The translations under genes and the position numbers were made by a program. DNA of 64,000 nt, from positions 62,001 through 126,000 of the forward strand of contig JAVBLR010000011.1 of the NCBI GenBank assembly GCA_031553395.1, given 5' to 3'. The stretch comes from WRGA01 sp031553395. GTDB lineage: Bacteria; Bacteroidota; Bacteroidia; Bacteroidales; WRGA01. Below are positions 7,065-15,100 of this stretch, in pieces. Each line of letters begins with the position of its first letter. The first letter of the stretch is position 1. The notes under the pieces were generated by a model. That model did not search any database. It saw only the letters and a program-made list of their open reading frames with translations, and was not told the origin of the DNA.

Positions 7065-8777
7065 TCAAAAACTATAGTTGTATCCCAACGTCAACAATGA
7101 ATTATTCGTTGTAGGTCGAGCTAAAGCCGAACGCCATTGAAAATTATACGCCAGCGTGATATTATTTCTTTGAATAGGTGAATATGAAGTATTTAACCTA
7201 TATATAAAAACTTCATTTTGTTTAGTTCCTTCTAATTGTCCGACATTATAAGACAAAGAACTCGAAAGATTTACTTTTTTCTTAAGTAAACGGGTAGATG
7301 CTCCCAAAGTTGGCCCCCACGTCAATGTATTGCCATTTAATATCTTACTGTTATTTACATTGATTGCACTGTTGATCGTTAAACCGGATTGAATAAATGT
7401 CCATGAATAAGCAGCTGCACCATTTATCATTTCGGTTACGCTTCCGGGATGATAAATTCCACCTTGTTTATTTGCTGCATCCTGGTATGAAAAATTCATA
7501 TTTAAGTTATGCAATTGAGATTCATTCTTTTTAGTAATAACGTTTATATTCAGATTGGCTGATTGACTTAATTGTACAAAATTAAGTGTATCCAGATTAT
7601 CCAACTGATTGGCTTGATTAATCAATTCGAAATTAGAACGAACATTCGTATATGTCTGAAAATTCGAGTAAGACAAATTTGCATTGAACCGTTCACTCAA
7701 ATTGGCTGCAAAGCTTGCCGAAATAACCATACGAGATGAAGCGCTGGCTTTGTTTTTTGCTAAATCATCGCGTTGGTAACCAAAACTAAGATTCACATTC
7801 ATTTTATTTTGCCAGAAAGATTGATACCCATTCAATGTAATATTCTCCAAATCATTGGTAAAATAATACGCTCCTAATGTTCTGTAATCCGGATCGATAC
7901 GTTCATAACCAATTCCAAAGCGATTGGTTTCGCCTACATAATTTATTTGAGCCTTAAATGCATTGTAGTGGGTGGTAGACATATTACTTCCCGGCCACAA
8001 CCCGATTATTCCACTATTATTGCCTTCGGGCGAACGAGTATCTCCAGTCAATATACTGAACCCATATTCTCCACCTAATTCAATGAATTTAACAGGTTTA
8101 TACATAAACATCACAGAACCCGCCAGATTTTTCATAGGTGTAATTCCAAAAGTATCCAACGGCATAGCCACAGACTCCAACTTATCTTCGGCGCTAAACA
8201 TATTTACAGATACTTGATAATTCTGTTTTATTCTCCCGGCTTTAAATCCGTAACCCATCCGTTTATAATTGGGCAAAAAAGCCGGACACACTTGGTCGTA
8301 TTCAACAGCCTTCAATAAACGTCCGTACATGGCCGAAAACTCCCATCCGTCGGGAGTCAAATCAACTCCGGCTCCGGTAAACATATGTCCGCCGAGAGTA
8401 TATGGAGAAAAAGTCATGGATACATCTCCGAGATGTCCTGTAATCCATTTGTACGAAGGATGAATACTCAACCGATTGGGAGTAGAAGGCAAATTATAAC
8501 TTGTTCCCGAATTCGTAAAACTAAATGAAAAAGGTAGATTAATTTGACCATAAATATTCAAATTAATATTTCCATTAAGATAATATGCAAAAGGATCACG
8601 TCCCGAAGTTGCATTTCCTGCATTCACAACAGAACTTGCAGAAAAACCTCCATTCAGTTTCAACGGTTTGCCTTTACCAAACATGTCTTTCAAATCTTCT
8701 ATTCTGAAACTTTGTGCATTCGAAGATAAAGCAAACAAAGTCAAAACAAAAAATAAAACAGAGTATCGTTTAATCAT
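7065..8777 (-). CDS. Outer-membrane beta-barrel protein of the TANFOR/Fn3 cluster
   Basis: A 570-residue exported protein: signal peptide ending in LSSNAQS, then alternating amphipathic strands throughout and a terminal aromatic (TLGYNYSF), as in outer-membrane barrels. I see no plug and no TonB box. Segments such as YKWITGHLGDVSMTFSPYTL and GAGVDLTPDGWEFSAMYGRL look strongly conserved; I recall similar proteins next to fibronectin-III/TANFOR genes in Bacteroidota, which I could not verify here. The ATG overlaps the stop of the PKD lipoprotein gene by 8 nt, so the two are translationally coupled and probably act together. Possible role: anchor or secretion channel of the surface system. Function unknown. 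Confidence 0.7.
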   Translation of the reverse strand: MIKRYSVLFFVLTLFALSSNAQSFRIEDLKDMFGKGKPLKLNGGFSASSVVNAGNATSGRDPFAYYLNGNINLNIYGQINLPFSFSFTNSGTSYNLPSTPNRLSIHPSYKWITGHLGDVSMTFSPYTLGGHMFTGAGVDLTPDGWEFSAMYGRLLKAVEYDQVCPAFLPNYKRMGYGFKAGRIKQNYQVSVNMFSAEDKLESVAMPLDTFGITPMKNLAGSVMFMYKPVKFIELGGEYGFSILTGDTRSPEGNNSGIIGLWPGSNMSTTHYNAFKAQINYVGETNRFGIGYERIDPDYRTLGAYYFTNDLENITLNGYQSFWQNKMNVNLSFGYQRDDLAKNKASASSRMVISASFAANLSERFNANLSYSNFQTYTNVRSNFELINQANQLDNLDTLNFVQLSQSANLNINVITKKNESQLHNLNMNFSYQDAANKQGGIYHPGSVTEMINGAAAYSWTFIQSGLTINSAINVNNSKILNGNTLTWGPTLGASTRLLKKKVNLSSSLSYNVGQLEGTKQNEVFIYRLNTSYSPIQRNNITLAYNFQWRSALARPTTNNSLLTLGYNYSF

Positions 8778-10098
8778 TTTTCTGCACTTTTATATCTACA
8801 GTTATATACGAATTTTGATTGCCATCGATTTTGATCTCCTTAACCAAAATGGCACCTTTTCTCCCATCGAAAGTTTCGAACAACACGATGCATGGAATAT
8901 CCGGTTGCGTAAAATAATCCAACTCCGGATTGACAGGAGAATTAATAGAAAACTGCTTCAACAACACATCAGTCGTCATTGAATTAAATTGAGCCGGAGT
9001 AAGCAATCCCGAATGATGAACAAACTCAGTCGGTTTAGCTCCGGGGATATCTTTGAATGAAGTCGAACTTAATTGATCGGGCGAGACAAATCGGTTATAT
9101 GTAAAATTTGTATTCATACCGAAATAAACAATATCAATCAAAAAACCATTATCAATATTAATGTCGGAAGTTTTGAATAACCTCCGTAGTTTAGTAGAAT
9201 AAAATGCTCCTATCGATTCTTGCGCACTGCTTATACCTAAATGTATATTCTTATGTGTACGCAAATTGGTATTGGGTTTTACCGTAATTTGGCGAGTTAT
9301 TTGCTTTGTTTCTTTGCCGTTGGAAACAGTTAAATAAACAGTATACGTTCCGGATGCAGAAAAATAAATTCCGGCATTTTCCGATTCCGGATTAGTTATA
9401 ACGGCTTCCGCACAGTCCCATTTCAAATTTTCCACTCCTTGCAAATGCGTATCGAATGTAGCTCTTAGTGGCGCTTCATAGTCTTCATCTTCAAACGACG
9501 GAATAATTTCAAACGATGCATCCAACGACAATCCAACCTCAACTTCTTTTCGTGTGGAAAATGTTGCACTTCCATTATTGACAGTTAATACAATTGTATA
9601 TTTCCCCGGTTGATTATATGTAATTTCCGAAGGATTTTGCCCTTCGGAAGTGGCCGGAGAACCACCTTCGAATGTCCAATGATAAGAATTTCCTCCGGAT
9701 GAAAGGTTGCTTATTTTGAAAACTGCCGGTGCGTAATTGTTGATTATAGCTTCAGTACGAAAATCAACAATTACTGTACTATCTACCCGTATCTCAAAAA
9801 TTTCAGATCTACGGTCTCCATCATTCCATGCTTCCAGAATAATACGGTGAATGCCGGGTTCTGAAAATCGCACCTGCTCCGGATTCTTTTTATTGGAAAC
9901 AGAAGGCTCTCCACCTTCAAACATCCATTGAAAATCACTTGCATTTTTCGTTTTATTCTCAATACTGACAAGTAACGGCGATGTATGATTATCCTCCCTG
10001 ACATGCAGAATCACATCGATTTCCACCGGAATCGTTTGTTCCTCATGGCAAGCAGATAATATCAATAAACATGTAAATAAGTAAAATATCTTCTTCAT
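8770..10098 (-). CDS. PKD-domain lipoprotein
   Basis: A 442-residue lipoprotein with lipobox LLILSAC. At least two PKD-type immunoglobulin-like repeats are visible: FQWMFEGGEPSVSN with FSEPGIHRIILEAWN, and YHWTFEGGSPATSEGQNP with YNQPGKYTIVLTVNN. A third, less regular, follows (FSASGTYTVYLTVSNG). The last 150 residues are a separate domain without a known match. PKD repeats usually mediate protein-protein or protein-glycan contacts outside the cell. The gene overlaps the following barrel gene by 8 nt, suggesting a surface lipoprotein/barrel pair. A MITE-like element lies directly upstream, which may have separated it from the rest of the cluster. Confidence 0.8.
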   Translation of the reverse strand: MKKIFYLFTCLLILSACHEEQTIPVEIDVILHVREDNHTSPLLVSIENKTKNASDFQWMFEGGEPSVSNKKNPEQVRFSEPGIHRIILEAWNDGDRRSEIFEIRVDSTVIVDFRTEAIINNYAPAVFKISNLSSGGNSYHWTFEGGSPATSEGQNPSEITYNQPGKYTIVLTVNNGSATFSTRKEVEVGLSLDASFEIIPSFEDEDYEAPLRATFDTHLQGVENLKWDCAEAVITNPESENAGIYFSASGTYTVYLTVSNGKETKQITRQITVKPNTNLRTHKNIHLGISSAQESIGAFYSTKLRRLFKTSDINIDNGFLIDIVYFGMNTNFTYNRFVSPDQLSSTSFKDIPGAKPTEFVHHSGLLTPAQFNSMTTDVLLKQFSINSPVNPELDYFTQPDIPCIVLFETFDGRKGAILVKEIKIDGNQNSYITVDIKVQKND

Positions 10099-10132
10099 TC
10101 AGTTGATTGTTGTTTTTGGGTAATTTTATTTG

Positions 10133-10291
10133 TCCTCCCCCTTACCCCCTCCAGAGGGGGATATTTGGCACGCTTCCAATTATTATTGAAAATATCATCA
10201 AATACAGTGGATAAAAAACGAATTTCCCCTTTGTGAAATTCTGAAAAGGATATGCACCATTATCCCCCTCTGGAGGGGGCAAGGGGGAGGA
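10133..10291. mobile_element. MITE-like element, copy a
   Basis: A 159-bp element with 31-bp terminal inverted repeats (10133-10163 and 10261-10291, one mismatch) that begin TCCTCCCCCTTACCCCCTCC. The interior is AT-rich, has no gene, and is similar to that of the copy at 24426-24584 (shared words include ATCATCAAATA, GGATAAAA and TATGC). No transposase is encoded, so it must have been moved in trans. Confidence 0.8.
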
Positions 10292-10353
10292 TTTATTAAT
10301 TTTCGAGAAAATACCATTCCTATTCTCCATCACATTGTAAAATACAAAACATA

Positions 10354-10860
10354 CTATTCCAATTCAAAACGCCATGAACAGGCACAACTCTCATCAGTAA
10401 TATCCGGAAAGCAACTGATAGCTTTGCACTCAATTCGGTTATCAATAACTTTTGCAAAATATTCGTGTTCGATGATTCCTACCGATTTGCACGGATGAAA
10501 AGGCATTCCTTTACTTTTACGTGCTGTCTGAACACGACAATCAACAACACGATACGTCAACACATTTTCTTCTTCCCAAATACATTCGGCCGTATTTGCC
10601 AAAGCCGAGAAACGCAATAAAAGCGCCTGCTCCAAACCTTTTAATCCGGCATATTCGGGCAATCCAAGAAAATTTTTAAGACGACGGGCCTCTGTTTCAG
10701 TAAATCGCCGCCAAGCCTTTCGATCATACTCCATCGCATCATCCATTCCATTTTCATTCTCTACAGATTGAAACCAAACACCATCCAATGCAACGATATT
10801 CCGCGCATAAATTTTAACAAGTTCCTTTAATTGCTCTTTTGATAAGTCATTCAAATTCAT
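10354..10860 (-). CDS. DUF6125-like cytoplasmic protein
   Basis: A 168-residue soluble protein without signal peptide. The N-terminal half is helical and rich in charged residues (LSKEQLKELVKIYAR, then a WFQSVE stretch). The C-terminal half has several cysteines (VVDCRVQ, FHPCKS, IECKAISCFPD, ESCACSW). This pattern resembles the DUF6125 group, sometimes annotated as L-2-amino-thiazoline-4-carboxylic acid hydrolase-like; I am moderately sure of the family and not of any reaction. It stands alone between a MITE copy and the REP/transposase island, so it probably does not belong to the surrounding secretion genes. Confidence 0.5.
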   Translation of the reverse strand: MNLNDLSKEQLKELVKIYARNIVALDGVWFQSVENENGMDDAMEYDRKAWRRFTETEARRLKNFLGLPEYAGLKGLEQALLLRFSALANTAECIWEEENVLTYRVVDCRVQTARKSKGMPFHPCKSVGIIEHEYFAKVIDNRIECKAISCFPDITDESCACSWRFELE

Positions 10861-10911
10861 CGAATTATTGATTTAAAATATTTTAAAATATCGTCTTTTC
10901 TAATAATTCCC

Positions 10912-10970
10912 AAGCGTTCGGCGAAGCCTCTTGGCTTCGCCGTGGTTAAAAGCAGGCCTCCGGCCGGCAA
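10912..10970 (-). repeat. REP-type palindrome downstream of the RAYT gene
   Basis: A GC-rich palindromic unit containing GGCGAAGCC/GGCTTCGCC and GCAGGCCTCCGGCCGGC. It lies against the stop codon of the transposase gene and is the reverse complement of most of the unit at 11689-11743. Confidence 0.8.
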
Positions 10971-11555
10971 TTATCTCACGCTACGCATCAACGGCATCTT
11001 TTCTATTGTTATCGGAACAAGAATAACATCAATCAATCCACTTATTTCTGCATAATTTCTTGCACTTGAATACAAATAATCTTCTGCTTTCTCAACTATT
11101 CCCGACCGTACAGGATTTTCATGAATATAATTGATTTTCTGCTGTATAAATTTATCGCTGTATATTATCTCTGCATGGTTTTCATGTGTCCAAACCTGAA
11201 AATCGGAATTTCGTTTATGTTGTTTTGCTGAAAATTCAAATAAATTAAGCATCCAATCTCGTCGGCTTTCCGTCTCTGTATTTACAGCTTCTAATATCTT
11301 CTTAGCCGTAAAACTTTTAAAATCACGAATGGTATCACTTAATTTCCCCATTGAACTACGAATCAATAAATGAACATGATTACTCATTATTACATATGCA
11401 TAAATTTCCAACCCTTTATTTTCCTGACAAAAATGCAAATTATCAATGATTATATCCCGGTATATTTGTCGTGTAAATATATCAACCCATTTTACAATTT
11501 GAAATGTTACAAAATGCAATTCTTCTTGTTCTTCTATTTGATAGCCTGTACTCAT
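10971..11555 (-). CDS. REP-associated tyrosine transposase (RAYT)
   Basis: A 194-residue Y1 transposase of the IS200-like superfamily. The metal-binding HUH motif is seen as SNHVHLLI (about residue 59-66), and the C-terminal helix has the Tyr-containing INYIHENPVRSG segment with the family-typical P-V-R-S-G ending. The N-terminus YQIEEQEELHFVTFQIVKW is the standard Bacteroidota RAYT opening. Such proteins recognise and process REP hairpins by single-strand cleavage and are usually single-copy, domesticated genes. It is flanked on both sides by GC-rich REP palindromes in inverted orientation, as expected. It lies between the toxin/immunity genes and the PKD/barrel pair, and may have helped assemble or split that region. 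Confidence 0.92.
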   Translation of the reverse strand: MSTGYQIEEQEELHFVTFQIVKWVDIFTRQIYRDIIIDNLHFCQENKGLEIYAYVIMSNHVHLLIRSSMGKLSDTIRDFKSFTAKKILEAVNTETESRRDWMLNLFEFSAKQHKRNSDFQVWTHENHAEIIYSDKFIQQKINYIHENPVRSGIVEKAEDYLYSSARNYAEISGLIDVILVPITIEKMPLMRSVR

Positions 11556-11600
11556 TATTTTGTTATTATTCTTTATTGTTTTAACCGTTATTTTTTAAAC

Positions 11601-11648
11601 CGCGAAGCGTTCGGCGAAGCCTCTTCGCTTCGTCGCTGTTAAAAACAA
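11601..11648 (+). repeat. REP-type palindrome upstream of the RAYT gene, unit 1
   Basis: GCGAAGCGTTCGGCGAAGCC followed by TCTTCGCTTCGTCGCTG. It is a direct match in part to the unit at 10912-10970. An extra small hairpin, ACAAAG-CTCTG-CTTTGT, follows at 11645-11662. Confidence 0.75.
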
Positions 11649-11688
11649 AGCTCTGCTTTGTGTATTGTTTCAAAGAACGTTTTCCTTT

Positions 11689-11743
11689 TGCCGGCCGGAG
11701 GCCTGCTTTTAACCACGACGAAGCGCAGACGCTTCACCGAACC
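11689..11743 (-). repeat. REP-type palindrome upstream of the RAYT gene, unit 2
   Basis: GCCGGCCGGAGGCCTGC followed by TTTTAACCACGACGAAGCG. This is the reverse complement of the repeat at 10912-10970, so the transposase is bracketed by inverted REP copies. Confidence 0.8.
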
Positions 11744-11798
11744 CGCACACATCATTTTACACGCTACGCCAAACATGGAGACAAATGCAACATTACCC

Positions 11799-12101
11799 CT
11801 ACAATGAACAGAGAAATCGTTTAAGTACATTCAATTGATACAAAACATCACTTTCTTTACTACACAGTCTATTATTAACACTTCTATCATACTGCCAAAG
11901 AGAGTATTTAGAGCCATATATATATATATATATATTAAATGCTCTATCTCCATCTATCTGTATTTTTATATCTTCCTTTTCAAAACCTATATGCCAATAA
12001 GGAGCATGTACCCATTTTGTAACCAAAGAATAATTAGGTAAATTTTCTCTAAAAAAAGAATCTATAATTTCAATGCATTCTTGTGCTGAATTTATTACCA
12101 T
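11799..12101 (-). CDS. Putative immunity protein for the adjacent toxin-like protein
   Basis: A 100-residue soluble protein with no recognised family. It immediately follows the toxin-like gene and overlaps its end by 7 nt. The start at 12101 is chosen because a GGAGGG sequence lies just upstream, which is rare in this genome; the ATG at 12113 would place that sequence inside the coding region. Small size, no signal peptide, acidic/aromatic composition (KWVHAPYWHIGFEKEDIKIQ) and tight coupling to a C-terminal toxin domain are typical of immunity proteins of polymorphic toxins. An (AT)10 tract lies inside the gene near residues 56-62 (IYIYIYG), so slippage could switch it off. The immunity role is inferred from context. 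Confidence 0.65.
   Translation of the reverse strand: MVINSAQECIEIIDSFFRENLPNYSLVTKWVHAPYWHIGFEKEDIKIQIDGDRAFNIYIYIYGSKYSLWQYDRSVNNRLCSKESDVLYQLNVLKRFLCSL
11916..11935. repeat. (AT)10 microsatellite inside the putative immunity gene
   Basis: Ten consecutive AT dinucleotides in coding sequence. Gain or loss of one unit changes the reading frame at about residue 56 of 100. The tract is read as alternating Ile-Tyr codons in the present phase. Confidence 0.9.
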
Positions 12102-15100
12102 ATTACCCTCCATGTGTTTTCATTAATCTTTTGAAAATCTTTGGCTCCTAAATCAATTAGATATTCAGCCTCTCGAGAACGGTATTTTCCTGTTGGATAA
12201 TCCCAAGGTTCATGAGAAAAATAAAAATCCTTACCTAATGCCTTTTGCTGATCAATAAACTCTTTGTTTATGCGCCACATTTCATCTGAGTTACTACCTA
12301 CTAAGGCTTCAGCTTCACTCCATTTTGCCCCCCCCATATCAAAATAAGTATGATCTGTCCCTGCTCGTTTTGTATATGAAGTGACATCTTCAGCAAACTC
12401 TCCAAGCATTACTTTCTTGGCATTAGGATTTTTAGTTGCTAATTTTACATAATCATCAATCTGTTTAGTTGTAAATGTTCCAGCCTTTGTTACGCTTTCT
12501 GCAACCTTCTCAACCACAACCCTTGTAATATCATCTTCAGATTTTCCAACGGTAGTCAACGTCATTTTTTGGAAATCTTCAAATGTCAATTGCAGTGCAT
12601 CGTCTGTATATCCGCAAACTAATGTTTCCCCGGTTCCCAAATCATATTTTATAAACCGTGAGTTCTCTTTACATACAATTTCAATTACATCATCCGTCTT
12701 ATTCAGCAGGCTGCGCGCTTCCAATGGCGCTTCCGTCGATAATTGAAAACTCAAACGAGCTGTTATCAATTGCTTTTTCGCAAAATAACAGATGTCTTGT
12801 CCTGCTATTTTAGTTCCCGCCCACAAAGATAATTTATACAATCCCGATGCAAGAGCCCTTACCATAAAAATATCTGAAATGCCGAATGCCGCATCTGTAG
12901 CAACCTGTGTTTGCAACATGATATCATCGGCTGCAACTTGGCTCGTCAGGTAAGATTTCATCAAGCTGCCATAAACAGGGATAAATACTTCGTAGCCCAA
13001 CTCATCGGCAACCCATTGTTCCTTCAATATATGAACAACCGCAAACTGGCTTCTCCGCCACAAATCCTGTTCAAAAGCTTCTTTATCTCTGTATCCCAGC
13101 GCTTTGCGCCAAGGATGATTCACTTGTTGGTCTAGTATAAGCGCATAGTAGCCTTGATGGACTTGTTGAACGTCTATGCCCAATTTCCATACAGGGTCGC
13201 CTCCGAATTCTCCTGACAAATCAAGCCATTTACCATCTTTAACAGCCCAATAACGACCAGATGAATCCCAGTAGGCATCTCCACTAACAGGATATTTGGG
13301 ACAGTCGGGACAGTTGACATCGGTTACATTCGTTGCTGTTTCATGTTTCTTATAGTATGCTTCCAACGAATTGTAGAATTTTTCCAAGTTTGCTATAACT
13401 CGTCGCTCCAGCGGTTTGTTTTCAGATGCAAACTTGATGAAATCATCGTACTTATCTGCTGCATTTAAACTAACAAGACGACCTATTTTATCTACCAATT
13501 CAGCATATTCGGCACCGTCATATCCATTTTCATTTAAAAATTTAATGATTTCTTCTCCTTTAATTGAATAATGACAATCAGATATTAAAACCTGTCCGAT
13601 GGTTTGTACATTGTCAGGACATAGATTGCCGGAGATAATATTCTCTAATTTCCCTGTATTAGATATATATTTTCTTTTTGAATATTCAAAAGTTTTCAGT
13701 TGAAGATTACAATCATCCTGTTCTATTCCGACAAGTACTTTTTGTGTAGAAACTTCACTTGAATTAGTTACGCCATAAAGATTTAGATCATTTGTATAAT
13801 CTCCATTTTTATAATACCCCTGAAAATAATTGCCATTATGAAATACTGCCAAGAATATATCTCTTCCTTTTTGAAATCCTAATAAAACACCCTTAGATAT
13901 CCTTTTATTAATAGCAGTATTAGAATACACTATTCCTGTAAAACTGGGCTGTATAGATTTATCTAACATTATAATTCGTCCATCGGGAGTTATATAATTG
14001 ATGGATTCTCCTTGAATATATGTATTTAGGTCAACTACTTTTCCTAAGGATATTGAATGATAGACTTGTTCGCTCATCGCATCCTCATCCTTTTCAAACA
14101 ACCCAATTACCCTTCCCGGAGCATGAATGCCATCCCATTGGTATTTTGTTAATCGAGTACCTTTGAAATATTGCATCAGGTTATCTTGCAAATCCTCTTT
14201 CTTGAAGCTTTTGTTCAAGGTAAGGCTAAAAGGATGTTCAAGATTAAACACACCGTGCCCGACTTCGTGGGCTATGGTTTGTTCTTTAGCCCCTGGGAAG
14301 AGATATCCGAATTGTTTGCCACGCGGCATATCACCTGCTACACCTTCGTTGCCTGTTACATTTTCGATAATGAATAAGTACAATGTAGATTCATCATAAC
14401 CGGGAGTTTGCATATAGGCATTGTTAATTGCCTTCATATCGGCAGTTTGTGTAGAGAACAAACCACTTCCGGTTACATTAAATACATTATTCTCAAAAGT
14501 ATAACTAAACGAAGGAGCAATATCTACCTCACATGTAATACCTACTTTATTGTAAATGGCATTCAGTTCGCGGGAAACGCTTTCTTTTGTAAAGTTGTTG
14601 TAGAATCCGTTTACAGGAACTAATTTTACTTTTACCGATTGAGGAGCATACGTGTAGATATTTAGTTTGGCTAATGTTGCATATTTATTTTCGTCTTCTT
14701 GTTGTACAACATACAATTCTTGTCCGTCATTGGCTTCGCTTCCTACAAGAGTTAGATACCAACCGTTTTTGCCTTTATCATAAGTGGCAGTATATTCCTT
14801 GCCTTTAGCAGTAATAAAACGAACTTTATCGGCATCAAAATCCTTTCCCGTTTCTTCAACTTTCACGAATATCTCGTCGCTTGCTCCCGGCAGCATAAAC
14901 TTAGCCGAAGCAATCATATCTTCATCAGAGAGTTTATACTTGGTATAGAACTGAATTACCGTTGCGTAAACCGGGTCATATTGGTCTACTGCATATTTTG
15001 TTGGGTTCTTGTCCGACTCCATAAATACCAACTGGGCAATATCTTCCCGTGGTTTGTTTATCGTAGCAGGATCGAGCTTAATATCCGATTTGGATGCTAT

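Noticed and set aside
10142..10333. 63-residue ORF inside the first MITE-like element
   Set aside because: It translates the terminal repeat (PLPPPEG-like) and would occur in any copy; no sign of selection.
11601..11760. Second immunity or toxin gene between the RAYT and immunity genes
   Set aside because: The only frame here is made of REP palindromes and shows no protein-like composition.
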